A DNA stretch of 64,000 nt, taken from the NCBI RefSeq assembly GCF_044005705.1, contig NZ_JBIPKE010000017.1:1-64000 (forward strand), given 5' to 3'. A program made the translations under genes and the position numbers. This DNA is from Marinoscillum luteum. GTDB taxonomy: Bacteria; Bacteroidota; Bacteroidia; Cytophagales; Cyclobacteriaceae. The notes beneath the pieces are model-generated. The model was not told where the DNA came from. It made no database searches and saw only the letters and a program-made list of their open reading frames with translations. Of the stretch, positions 8,611 to 16,626 are shown in pieces (the first letter of the stretch is position 1; every line of letters starts with the position of its first letter).

Positions 8611-10044
8611 TTATTCGTACAGTGCTTGATAGGAAAGATAGGGTAGCCCTACCTCGTAAGGCAGCTGGTACCTCATTTTTTCAAACTTCACCAAAGCTTC
8701 AAGGGCTTTGATCTGGGCACCGATGTATTTTTCCTGCTGGATGTTCAATTTGAAGAGATCGCTTTCTCCGCTTTCCAGATTAAAGATCTCCGCTTCAAAT
8801 AGCTGCCGATACCCTTGGGACATATTTGAAAATTGTTGAGCAAGGGTCTGGTTCGTCTTGAGTTCAGCATAAGTGCTTTGGAGCTGGTTGCTGAGGGTCA
8901 GTCTGGTTTGAGACATTTCAAATTCAATTTGCTCCTGGTACACTCTGTTTTTTTGTATTTTCCCACGTTCTTTTCTGAGCAAGATGGGGATGCTAAAATC
9001 CACACCAAGTTTATAGTTGTTCTCCCAGTCTGGGGACTCGAATCCGTCGGCATTGAACGGGGCATCGATTAGCGAATAGCTCAAATTCAGCTCTGGCTTC
9101 AGACTTTCTTTGTTCCACCTTTGCTCTACTTCGAGTTGGTCTCTTTTGGTACTGAGCTTTTGCAGGTCCGGGTGGTTATTGAGTGCCCATTCTACCAGTG
9201 TTTGAAAGCCTGAATCTGATGGCACCATGAAATCCGAATCTTCTGAGACCGGGAAGGAGCCGCTTGAAAGCTCCAGTGGAATCCCCTCTTCACTCCAGAG
9301 GTGAATCGAAAGTGCCAACTGCGACTGTAAGAGCTCTAACTTGGCCTTTTCAAAATCGGTTTGACGACCTTGATAAGTTATTTTGGCCTGAATGGTGTCC
9401 ACTACTGCCGCCTCTCCAAACCCATAATCCAGTTGAGTCCTCGCCAACACCTCGCGGGCTATTTCAATGGCAGATGAAGTGAGCTCATATTTTTTGTAAG
9501 CCAAATACCAGTCCCAGTAGGACTTGGATATGGTAAGTAGGGTCTTGTTGATAAGCTTTATCTTTTCGGCTTGAGCCAGCCCGGAGTAGAGTCGGGCCTG
9601 AGTCACCAGCATTCTTCTTTCATCTATAAAGAGTCCTTTTCCAATGGGTAAGCTTACACCAGCGGCGACTTGCCAGTAGTCCTGGCTGCTGCTCACATAG
9701 CTCTCCGGGTTCAGATATGCTCCCTGATTTCTGTAAACTTCTATTTTCGGATCAAGTGGAAACCAGGTGGGTATTTTCAGTGCGTTATTAAACTTTTGGT
9801 AGTACTCCGTTCCGTTAAGGTTTTTGACATTGTAATTGGATTGAACCTTCGGGTCAAATTGTCCTTTCGTATACAGGAGTTCAGCTACGGCCATGTCATC
9901 TTGCAATTTCGCTTGCCTGATGATGGGGTGGTTGGCCTTGGCTAGCGCGAAAATATCGCCCAGGCTGAGTGCCACCGAATCAGGCACCTGAGAAAACCCT
10001 GTGAAAGCTGGCAGCAGGAAGAGAATGATCCATTTAACCCTCAT
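8611..10044 (-). CDS. TolC-family outer membrane efflux protein (TetR-linked cassette)
   Basis: 477 aa. It starts with a signal peptide (KWIILFLLPAFTGFSQ, cleavage probably after FSQ). The rest is alternating coiled-coil helix and beta segments of the outer membrane factor family, with repeated Leu/Gln/Glu-rich helices such as TRLTLSNQLQSTYAELKTNQ. It forms the outer membrane channel of a tripartite exporter. Its ATG overlaps the stop of the upstream HlyD gene by 4 bp (ATGA), placing it as the last gene of the TetR-ABC-HlyD-TolC operon. 151 bp separate it from the downstream NtrC-type gene. Confidence 0.9.
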   Translation of the reverse strand: MRVKWIILFLLPAFTGFSQVPDSVALSLGDIFALAKANHPIIRQAKLQDDMAVAELLYTKGQFDPKVQSNYNVKNLNGTEYYQKFNNALKIPTWFPLDPKIEVYRNQGAYLNPESYVSSSQDYWQVAAGVSLPIGKGLFIDERRMLVTQARLYSGLAQAEKIKLINKTLLTISKSYWDWYLAYKKYELTSSAIEIAREVLARTQLDYGFGEAAVVDTIQAKITYQGRQTDFEKAKLELLQSQLALSIHLWSEEGIPLELSSGSFPVSEDSDFMVPSDSGFQTLVEWALNNHPDLQKLSTKRDQLEVEQRWNKESLKPELNLSYSLIDAPFNADGFESPDWENNYKLGVDFSIPILLRKERGKIQKNRVYQEQIEFEMSQTRLTLSNQLQSTYAELKTNQTLAQQFSNMSQGYRQLFEAEIFNLESGESDLFKLNIQQEKYIGAQIKALEALVKFEKMRYQLPYEVGLPYLSYQALYE

Positions 10045-11393
10045 TTTTTGGAAGTATTTGTCGTGGTTTGCTGATTTTCATAGATGCTGGGAGGGAAGCC
10101 ATTGAGTTGCCTCCATAGCTCAAACCAGATGGGTACGTCGTTGAGCATGACCCAGCCCTTTATTCCGGATCCCATCCGAATTTGCTCGGGCCAGGCTTCA
10201 TCCTCAGGGTCTGGGGCTACAAGTATTCTAAAGGATCCCGGTTTGCTGTCTACCCGATCGATGACACTTACTATTCCTCCAAAAGTCCCCACCGATGCAT
10301 TGGGCCAACCAGAAAACTGTAGTGATGGCCAGCCGTCAAACTCGATCCTCACCTTACGCCCGGTGCTGATGAATGGCAGATCCATCGCTCTTACATGCAT
10401 TTCGGCTGCCAGGTCGTCGCTATCAGGAATGATGGTCGCCACAGCTTCACCCTCTTTGATGGTTTCTCCAATTCCAGCTTTGAGGGCCCGTACAATGTAG
10501 CCCGTTTGGGGCGCAATAATTTGATACTGCTGATTTCGAATTTCCATATTGGAAAATTCGTTTTTGATTTTGGCGATCTCTCCCTCTGTGGCATGTATAT
10601 CCGCTAGCGTTTCACTTACTGTGGACTGAGCCTTGCTGATCTTATCCAGGTATTCTGCTTCGGTACCTGCTATGCTGATGCGGTAGTTGATAAGTTCGGT
10701 TTTGCTTTGAAGCCATTTATTTTCTGCTGAGATCAATTTGGCTCTGCTGGCCTGAAACTTGGATTCTATTTCCTGAAATTTTGTGAGCGTGATGTTGCCT
10801 GCCTGGTAGCGTTTTTGGTTTCGATCGAAAGTATTCTCGGAGTTGGCGAATTGAATTTTTTCAGATTCAAAAGCGATACTGTCAATTTCCAACTTAAGAA
10901 TGCTTTGCTGGAAATAGTTTCTGGCCTGGCGCAGCTTGATAGCGCGAGTCTCTTGCAGGGCGATGATTTGCCTTTCCAGAGCTTCTTTTTTGGACATTTT
11001 GGCGGCAAGTCCCTGTTCCTTGGCTTCCAGCTGCTGGCTAAGCCGTGTCAGTAGATTTGGGTCAAAGTACTTATCCTTTACCTCCGATAGGGTAAGGATG
11101 GTGTCCCCTTGGGTTACATGCTGACCTTCACTTATTTTCCAGACTTTTATTCTTCCTGAGATTGCGCTTTCAATGGTTTGAGGCCGATTTTGAGGGTTGA
11201 GTGCGGTCACTTTGCCTGAGCCCCGAATGTTTTGCTGCCAAGGTAAAAACAGGAAAAGACAGGCGGATACCACTAAGGTCAGGCTGACCTTCGCCAGAAG
11301 ACGCCCCATACCTGGTGTTTTTAGGGTATGGAGGGAGTAAAAATCCCCTTCCTCCAACATATCGTCTATTTTATCGTCAGTTATATTCAGCAT
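10041..11393 (-). CDS. HlyD-family membrane fusion protein
   Basis: 450 aa. One transmembrane helix lies near the N-terminus (LAKVSLTLVVSACLFLFLPW). Next come a lipoyl half-motif (ISGRIKVWKISEGQHVTQGDTIL), a long coiled-coil hairpin rich in Gln/Glu/Lys, and the second lipoyl half (IIAPQTGYIVRALKAGIGETIKEG). The C-terminal beta-barrel part follows. It bridges the inner-membrane ABC protein and TolC in a type I secretion-like exporter. One base separates it from the ABC gene and 4 bp overlap with TolC, so the three proteins are made together. Confidence 0.92.
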   Translation of the reverse strand: MLNITDDKIDDMLEEGDFYSLHTLKTPGMGRLLAKVSLTLVVSACLFLFLPWQQNIRGSGKVTALNPQNRPQTIESAISGRIKVWKISEGQHVTQGDTILTLSEVKDKYFDPNLLTRLSQQLEAKEQGLAAKMSKKEALERQIIALQETRAIKLRQARNYFQQSILKLEIDSIAFESEKIQFANSENTFDRNQKRYQAGNITLTKFQEIESKFQASRAKLISAENKWLQSKTELINYRISIAGTEAEYLDKISKAQSTVSETLADIHATEGEIAKIKNEFSNMEIRNQQYQIIAPQTGYIVRALKAGIGETIKEGEAVATIIPDSDDLAAEMHVRAMDLPFISTGRKVRIEFDGWPSLQFSGWPNASVGTFGGIVSVIDRVDSKPGSFRILVAPDPEDEAWPEQIRMGSGIKGWVMLNDVPIWFELWRQLNGFPPSIYENQQTTTNTSKK

Positions 11394-11394
11394 C

Positions 11395-13569
11395 TCAGTA
11401 GATATTTTTAAGAATATTTTCGTTTTTCAAGACGTTTTCAAAAGTGTCATCAGCGATGATTTTACCTGCGTCCATATAGATCACCCTGTCCATTGCGGCC
11501 ATAATGAGGGGATCGTTTGATACCACTATGAGTGTTCGCTTTATTTCCGGATTGGTGAGTATTTCTATTAGTTTGAGTCGTTCATGTTTTTGTGCGCTAT
11601 TGAAGAAGTCGTTGAGGATGAGAAGGGAGGGCTGCTTGGCCAGACAGCGGGCCAGTATCAGTTTGTTGATAAAAGAACTACTAAACCCTTTCCCGGCACT
11701 TCGAATAGGGGTGTTGAATCCTTCCGGCCATTCATGGATTTGGTCCATGAGCCCAACTTTGTCCATAGCTTCCATGGCCATACTCATATTAGAAAAGGGC
11801 TTACCTACCAGGATATTATCAAGTATGGTTCCTTCAAAGATGTCTTCCTGAGATACATTTTTACCAATCTGATCTCTCAGATGGGTTCTGTCAAGATCCT
11901 TCAGATTATAACGGTTGTAGGTGATCACTCCTTCGTATTTGGTGTGTATGCCGGCGATCACATTGGTGAGGGTGGTTTTGCCAGAGTTGCCCCCTCCCGA
12001 GATACAAATTTTTTCGCCTGGAGCTATACTGAGATTGATGTCTGAGATCGAAGGATGATCTCTGTCTGGGTAGGTATATTGAAGGTTTTTTATTTCTACC
12101 GAAAGCCCTTTTTCATTGAGTTGGCTCGCGGGAATGTCAATTCCCCCTGAAGGCTCCAGAGGTAAGTCTGTTACCTGGGCAATTTTATCAACAGCCGTGA
12201 GCATGTCATAGACCACATCCATGTACATGATGATTTTCTCCACCGAATTGATAATCAGGATAATGATCACCTCTGAAGCCACAAATTGGCCCAAAGTGAT
12301 CTCCCGATTGATGACGAGGATAGTTCCAATAATCAGGAGCCCACCTGTCACTACCACCTTAAAGAGTAGAATGAAGGAGTATTGTTTGATCAGTACTTTG
12401 AAGTGAGCACTCCGATGTTTGAGGTAGCTGTTTACATTCAAATCGGTGTTTTTGATCGGAAGGTTAGTGTTACCTGACAGCTTGAAAGAATATAAGGTGC
12501 GAGCCATTTCTTCCAGCCAATAGACGACTTTGTATTTATACTTAGACTCTACAATGCTTGATTTCAGTCCCTGCGGACCTGTGAGATAGAAGATACTGAA
12601 TAGAGTGCCCAAAAGCCCCAGACCAAAAAACACAAAAAAGGGATGGTAAAATGACAGCAAGATCAGTCCGAATATGATTTGAATGATACCAGTGGATAGA
12701 TCGATTAGCAGCTTTGGTAGACCTTTTTGAAGAGTGATCACATCAAAGAACCTGTTCATCAATTCAGGCATGTGGAGATTTAGCACAGACTCCATCTGTA
12801 TTCGAGGCACTCTGAATGCAAACTCAAAAGCTGCTTTGGTAAATACCCTTCTTTGCAGGTATTCCACAATGGTGATTTGAAATACCTGCAGCACCCCCGT
12901 GGCAATGACACCCAGGATGATGAATGCTATGAGCACATAGACTGAACTAAAGAGCACGCCCCCACTGATCAGTTCTATTGCGGCTTGTATACCAAGAGGC
13001 AGACTTAATCCCAGTAGTCCTATGAGAGCGGCATAGATGTAGACATACAGGATATCCTGACGTTCAGCGGCGAGTAGCTTGTAGAGTCGGTAGACAGCAG
13101 AGACCGGGGTCTTATCCAGATAATCCTTGTCTGAGCTCACCAAACTTTGATGATCAAAAATGGCCAGAAAAATGACTTCAAGTTTTTCTGTACAGGCCAT
13201 GTCCAGTGCTGTCAGATCATCCCCTTCCCACTTTTCCACTCCCTCTTCCCGTATTTTTGTGAAGAGGTATTTTTTTCCTTTTCGAGTGATGAGGACCGGA
13301 GCCAGCTCATCGTCTTTGGCAAATACCATGACCGGAGCACTGTGGCTACTCATGGATTTCAGAAAAAGGGATTCTTTGAGGTGCTTCTCCAGGAAAATAA
13401 TGCCGCAATCATTTCCCGACTCCACCGTATCCCGAATGAACTCAATGAGATCGAGGTTATCATACTCCCTGAAGTTCCTCTCCAGAGATTGAACAACATC
13501 ACTTGACACTTCTAGATTTAAGTAACCTGCACACTCCTGGATTACTTTGATGATCTGATGATTATTCAT
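11395..13569 (-). CDS. ABC exporter (TMD-NBD) with degenerate ATPase motifs
   Basis: 724 aa, HlyB-like layout. An N-terminal ~160-residue region resembles the shape of a C39-like domain but shows no Cys/His catalytic pair. A six-helix membrane domain spans roughly residues 170-460, and the nucleotide-binding domain runs from about 485. Walker A is intact (GGGNSGKT, 525-532) and the Q-loop Gln is kept (NVSQEDIFEGTI). The signature LSGGQ is replaced by FSSSF (629-633), Walker B Asp-Glu by Asn653-Asp654 (LLILND), and the H-loop His by Asn685 (VVSND). ATP may bind, but hydrolysis is doubtful (inference). No other transporter NBD is in this operon. It overlaps tetR-type gene by 4 bp. Confidence 0.88.
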   Translation of the reverse strand: MNNHQIIKVIQECAGYLNLEVSSDVVQSLERNFREYDNLDLIEFIRDTVESGNDCGIIFLEKHLKESLFLKSMSSHSAPVMVFAKDDELAPVLITRKGKKYLFTKIREEGVEKWEGDDLTALDMACTEKLEVIFLAIFDHQSLVSSDKDYLDKTPVSAVYRLYKLLAAERQDILYVYIYAALIGLLGLSLPLGIQAAIELISGGVLFSSVYVLIAFIILGVIATGVLQVFQITIVEYLQRRVFTKAAFEFAFRVPRIQMESVLNLHMPELMNRFFDVITLQKGLPKLLIDLSTGIIQIIFGLILLSFYHPFFVFFGLGLLGTLFSIFYLTGPQGLKSSIVESKYKYKVVYWLEEMARTLYSFKLSGNTNLPIKNTDLNVNSYLKHRSAHFKVLIKQYSFILLFKVVVTGGLLIIGTILVINREITLGQFVASEVIIILIINSVEKIIMYMDVVYDMLTAVDKIAQVTDLPLEPSGGIDIPASQLNEKGLSVEIKNLQYTYPDRDHPSISDINLSIAPGEKICISGGGNSGKTTLTNVIAGIHTKYEGVITYNRYNLKDLDRTHLRDQIGKNVSQEDIFEGTILDNILVGKPFSNMSMAMEAMDKVGLMDQIHEWPEGFNTPIRSAGKGFSSSFINKLILARCLAKQPSLLILNDFFNSAQKHERLKLIEILTNPEIKRTLIVVSNDPLIMAAMDRVIYMDAGKIIADDTFENVLKNENILKNIY

Positions 13570-14240
13570 GCTTCAATAGTTTGAAAGATCATTGATTTCA
13601 GAAATTCGTAATTGGCCATATATGGATCGTCCTCTTTACTAAGCTCAGTGAGTGAAGGCAGGTGTTCCGCAAAGAATATTTGCTGATTGGCCACCATCAT
13701 TGCCGTGCTTACAATGGTACTGGGGTACGGGTAAGACGGATTTATTTCTGTGATAAACTCAGCGATCTTTTTACATAGAGACTTGTATCCTCTGAAAAAA
13801 CCGTCTTTATTATCCTCATCCACCTGCTTGGCAAGATATATTTTGTGCGACTCGGCAATCACAATTTTATGCAGCGCTTCCTCATTGATATCAGGAAAGG
13901 CTGGATCTTTCATCTTTTTCTCGGTAATGATCCGTAGCGCACGGCTGAGTTTTGTCTTTGGATCTTCCAGATTATGCGTTTCATATTCGATCCGATAGTC
14001 CAACCACGCCCAATACCAGGTGATGAGATAAACTAAAAGTCGGTGCTTATTTTCAAAGTATCTGTACACGGAAGCTTCGGTGCAATCTATCCTGTCAGAA
14101 AGCTTTTTAAAGGTGAACCCTTCGAATCCCAGTTGGTGGATCATTTCTATACTGTGCTCGGTAATCCGTTGCCCCAATTCTGAAGACTGGGGATCTTTTG
14201 AATAGAGATTTTTATTGAGTACCAATTGTAATACCACCAT
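13566..14240 (-). CDS. TetR/AcrR family repressor of the export cassette
   Basis: 224 aa. The N-terminal helix-turn-helix is typical (FTFKKLSDRIDCTEASVYRYFENKHRLL, with the recognition helix ending in YRYF.NK). The C-terminal ligand domain is helical with no named relatives visible. It is the first gene of a four-gene operon with ABC, HlyD and TolC and overlaps the ABC gene by 4 bp. A perfect palindrome 27 bp before its ATG is the likely operator. By analogy with the family it should repress its own operon and release on binding a small molecule. Confidence 0.93.
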   Translation of the reverse strand: MVVLQLVLNKNLYSKDPQSSELGQRITEHSIEMIHQLGFEGFTFKKLSDRIDCTEASVYRYFENKHRLLVYLITWYWAWLDYRIEYETHNLEDPKTKLSRALRIITEKKMKDPAFPDINEEALHKIVIAESHKIYLAKQVDEDNKDGFFRGYKSLCKKIAEFITEINPSYPYPSTIVSTAMMVANQQIFFAEHLPSLTELSKEDDPYMANYEFLKSMIFQTIEA

Positions 14241-14266
14241 ACTAAGTTTTTTTACTTATAAATATA

Positions 14267-14279
14267 ATAGTAATACTAT
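14267..14279. promoter_or_regulatory. Probable TetR operator palindrome (ATAGTAATACTAT)
   Basis: A perfect 13-nt palindrome (ATAGTA, one central base, TACTAT) lies 27 bp upstream of the TetR-type start codon. Its size and position fit an autoregulatory TetR-family operator. The surroundings are very AT-rich, which raises the chance of a fortuitous palindrome. Confidence 0.5.
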
Positions 14280-14309
14280 CAACTTTTCCTATGACACTTT
14301 GTTTAAAAC

Positions 14310-14339
14310 TTTGAATTGTCATAAAAAAGGTTATTTTTG
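14310..14339 (+). promoter_or_regulatory. Bacteroidota-type promoter (TTTG-N18-TATTTTTG)
   Basis: A -33 TTTG (14310-14313) and a -7 TATTTTTG (14332-14339) are separated by 18 bp, the same spacing as the promoter before rplC. Transcription would start near 14345 on the plus strand. The next plus-strand gene begins 214 bp downstream, beyond a terminator, so this promoter probably serves a short untranslated RNA. Confidence 0.55.
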
Positions 14340-14344
14340 ATATC

Positions 14345-14411
14345 TATTAGTTCTTTTATTTTGAGTTTTTGACCTTTAGGTTCAGTCCGGGAGCGGATTG
14401 AACCTTTTTTT
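14345..14411 (+). ncRNA. Candidate small RNA (~67 nt) ending in an intrinsic terminator
   Basis: Bounded by a consensus-like promoter and a strong terminator hairpin, with no open reading frame of note. The 5' ~34 nt are U-rich and unstructured; the 3' half is the terminator stem. Its location between two export operons suggests a regulatory role, but this is inference. Alternatively it is the leader of the adaptor operon, with the hairpin acting as an attenuator. Confidence 0.4.
14379..14411 (+). terminator. Intrinsic terminator in the divergent intergenic region
   Basis: A 10-bp stem, GGTTCAGTCC (14379-14388) with GGATTGAACC (14395-14404), contains one G-U pair and a 6-nt loop, and is followed directly by seven T. 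It is oriented for plus-strand transcription, although no protein gene precedes it on that strand. Confidence 0.8.
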
Positions 14412-14515
14412 ATGCCCGCTTGCGGACAGTTTCCTGTTCCATTTTGTACAAGCGCACAGATGCTTCATAATCCCATAATCCCCTAACTCGTTATATTTCA
14501 GCAATTTACAATCAT

Positions 14516-14530
14516 TGGCACTTTAATTGG
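14516..14530 (+). promoter_or_regulatory. Sigma-54-like promoter before the efflux operon
   Basis: TGGCACTTTAATTGG matches TGGCAC-N5-TTGC in all but the last position (G for C). It lies 28 bp before the ATG of the adaptor gene, a normal distance. An NtrC-type activator is encoded 6 kb away. A TGTACA site lies about 66 bp upstream and could be an activator site. A mismatch at the -12 GC is a real weakness. Confidence 0.5.
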
Positions 14531-14558
14531 CATAGGGGGGACAGACTAGACAAAGAAT

Positions 14559-15809
14559 ATGGACCGAAAGATTCAAAAGAAAAAGTGGACGTTAAAGCGT
14601 ATCGCTACCTGGGGTGGAGCCAGTGTGTTCGTCATCTTCATTTTATACAGTTTCATTTTTGCCGATGGAGGCTCCCGCCTGAATGTGGAACGTGAGAAAG
14701 TGAACATTGCCACTGTGATGGAGGGTGAATTCAGAGAGTTTATTCCTGTGGATGGCTCGGTGATGCCCATCAAAACGATTCGCCTGGATGCGATAGAAGG
14801 TGGCGTGGTAGAGAAGAAATATTACGAAGGTGGGATATTGGTGGACAAAGGTGACACTATTCTGAAGCTTTCAAACAATGACCTCTTGCAAAACTTCGTG
14901 CGGGAAGAGACTCAGGCATTTATCCTGATGAACAGCCTGGAAAACACCAAGTTGAGCCTGAAGAGGAACCAGTTTGAACTGAAACGCAACCTTATAGAGC
15001 TTGATTACCAGATCGATGAAGCTAAAGATGCGTATGTCAGAGGACAGGAGCTCTATGACGAAAAGATCATTTCTGAACAAGAGTATCTGAATTTGAAGCG
15101 GGCTTATGATCGACTGATTGACAGTAAGGTTATTCAGATAGAGTCAGCCAAGTTTGATTCACTGAATGCCCGACTGCAGATAGCACAGGCCGAATCTACC
15201 CTCAATCGGACCAGAGATAATCTGGAAATGATCAAGAAGAATCTGGATAACCTGTACTTCAAAGCACCTATATCAGGGAGCCTGAGTACTGTGAATGCGG
15301 AAGTGGGCGAATCCATCTCTCCTGGACAGAACATTGGGCAGATCGACGACCTGAATGGCTTCAAAGTAAGGGCAGCGATAGACGAACACTACATTGCCAG
15401 AATTTATCAGGGTCTTTCAGGTACTTTTGATTTCGCGGGAGGTTCTTATACGCTGCAGATTTCGAAAGTATACCCTGAAGTGGCTAATGGTCTGTTTTCT
15501 GTGGATATGGTATTTACTGACACCATCCCTCAGGGTATCAGAAGAGGCCAGACCCTGCAGATCAGGTTGCAGTTGAGTGAAAATATTACCGCAGTACAGA
15601 TACCAAGAGGAAGCTTCTATCAAACCACCGGAGGCAATTGGATTTTCGTGCTGACCGCTGATGAATCAGAGGCCGTAAGAAGACAAATCAGGCTGGGCAG
15701 ACAGAACCCAAGATATTATGAAGTCATAGAAGGCTTGCAACCTGGGGAGAAAGTAGTAGTCTCTTCTTACGAAGGCTACGACGACAAAGACAAACTAGTA
15801 TTTAAATAA
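14559..15809 (+). CDS. Efflux periplasmic adaptor (MacA/HlyD family)
   Basis: 416 aa. One N-terminal membrane anchor (WGGASVFVIFILYSFIFADG) is followed by a barrel/lipoyl segment (VEKKYYEGGILVDKGDTIL), a coiled-coil hairpin with many Leu/Asn/Arg (about residues 110-225), a second lipoyl half (FKAPISGSLSTVNAEVGESI) and a C-terminal membrane-proximal domain (VIEGLQPGEKVVVSSYEGY). It is the adaptor of a MacAB-TolC-like exporter. The ATPase gene follows after 36 bp and TolC after that. Its upstream region carries a sigma-54-like promoter. Confidence 0.92.
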   Translation: MDRKIQKKKWTLKRIATWGGASVFVIFILYSFIFADGGSRLNVEREKVNIATVMEGEFREFIPVDGSVMPIKTIRLDAIEGGVVEKKYYEGGILVDKGDTILKLSNNDLLQNFVREETQAFILMNSLENTKLSLKRNQFELKRNLIELDYQIDEAKDAYVRGQELYDEKIISEQEYLNLKRAYDRLIDSKVIQIESAKFDSLNARLQIAQAESTLNRTRDNLEMIKKNLDNLYFKAPISGSLSTVNAEVGESISPGQNIGQIDDLNGFKVRAAIDEHYIARIYQGLSGTFDFAGGSYTLQISKVYPEVANGLFSVDMVFTDTIPQGIRRGQTLQIRLQLSENITAVQIPRGSFYQTTGGNWIFVLTADESEAVRRQIRLGRQNPRYYEVIEGLQPGEKVVVSSYEGYDDKDKLVFK

Positions 15810-15845
15810 TAAACCTAATCGACATACAAAATAAAATTTTAGACA

Positions 15846-16559
15846 ATGGAAAACTCTGAAGCGTTAATCAAAACTGTGGGACTGAAGAAGTTCTACTATA
15901 CAGACGAAATAGAAACAACAGCCCTGGCTGGTGTGAACCTGGAGGTCAAAAAAGGTGAATTTGTGGCCATAATGGGCCCGTCTGGTTGTGGTAAATCCAC
16001 TTTGCTCAACATTGTGGGCTTATTGGACAACCCATCTGAAGGGGAGTTTCATTTTACAGATCAGGAAATCTCAACCTACTCTGAGCGTAAAAGAGCGGAG
16101 CTTAGAAAAGCCAATATCGGCTTTGTGTTCCAGAGCTTCAATTTGATTGATGAATTGACGGTTTATGAAAACATTGAGCTGCCGCTTATTTACCTGAAAT
16201 ACTCATCTTCTGAGCGCAAGAAGCGGGTGGAAGAAGTGATGGAGCAGATGAAGATCATGCACCGTAGAAATCACTTCCCACAGCAGTTATCTGGTGGTCA
16301 GCAGCAGCGTGTGGCCATTTCGCGAGCTGTGGTGGCCAAGCCTAAACTGATTCTGGCGGATGAGCCAACAGGTAATCTGGATTCTGCCAACGGACAGGAG
16401 GTAATGAACCTACTGACCGAACTGAATGAAAACGGGACCACCGTAGTAATGGTGACACACTCTCCGTTGGATGCTGAGTACGCACACAGGGTTATTCACT
16501 TGTTTGACGGACAGATCGTTTCTGAAAACATGAATGCCAAAGACAACGCTTTAGTTTAA
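15846..16559 (+). CDS. ABC transporter ATP-binding protein, MacB/LolD type
   Basis: 237 aa stand-alone ATPase with every motif intact: Walker A GPSGCGKST, Q-loop VFQSFNLIDELTVYENIELP, signature LSGGQQQRVAISRA, Walker B LILADEPTGNLDS and switch His in VMVTHS. The sequence is of the MacB/LolD/FtsE group, which pairs with FtsX/MacB-fold permeases. No such permease is encoded nearby in this window, so its membrane partner must be elsewhere. A terminator follows at 16579-16608. Confidence 0.94.
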   Translation: MENSEALIKTVGLKKFYYTDEIETTALAGVNLEVKKGEFVAIMGPSGCGKSTLLNIVGLLDNPSEGEFHFTDQEISTYSERKRAELRKANIGFVFQSFNLIDELTVYENIELPLIYLKYSSSERKKRVEEVMEQMKIMHRRNHFPQQLSGGQQQRVAISRAVVAKPKLILADEPTGNLDSANGQEVMNLLTELNENGTTVVMVTHSPLDAEYAHRVIHLFDGQIVSENMNAKDNALV

Positions 16560-16578
16560 TTCACTTTTTGTATACTCA

Positions 16579-16608
16579 AGGCCGATCCTCTTTGGACGGC
16601 CTTTTTTT
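16579..16608 (+). terminator. Intrinsic terminator between ATPase and TolC genes
   Basis: Stem AGGCCG/CGGCCT, extended by TCC/GGA around a small bulge, with a TCTTT loop and seven T. It ends 18 nt before the tolC start codon, leaving no room for a separate promoter, so tolC probably relies on readthrough. Confidence 0.85.
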
Positions 16609-16626
16609 GATCTAAATAAACTGAAA

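Larger units (their letters stand above)
14241..14558. other. Divergent regulatory intergenic region (318 bp)
   Basis: The gap between the minus-strand TetR operon and the plus-strand efflux operon contains no credible protein gene. In order it holds a palindrome next to tetR, a housekeeping-type promoter, a short stretch ending in an intrinsic terminator (candidate small RNA), a TGTACA-centred palindrome TTGTACAA (14444-14451), and a sigma-54-like element 28 bp before the adaptor gene. The individual elements are listed separately. Confidence 0.8.
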
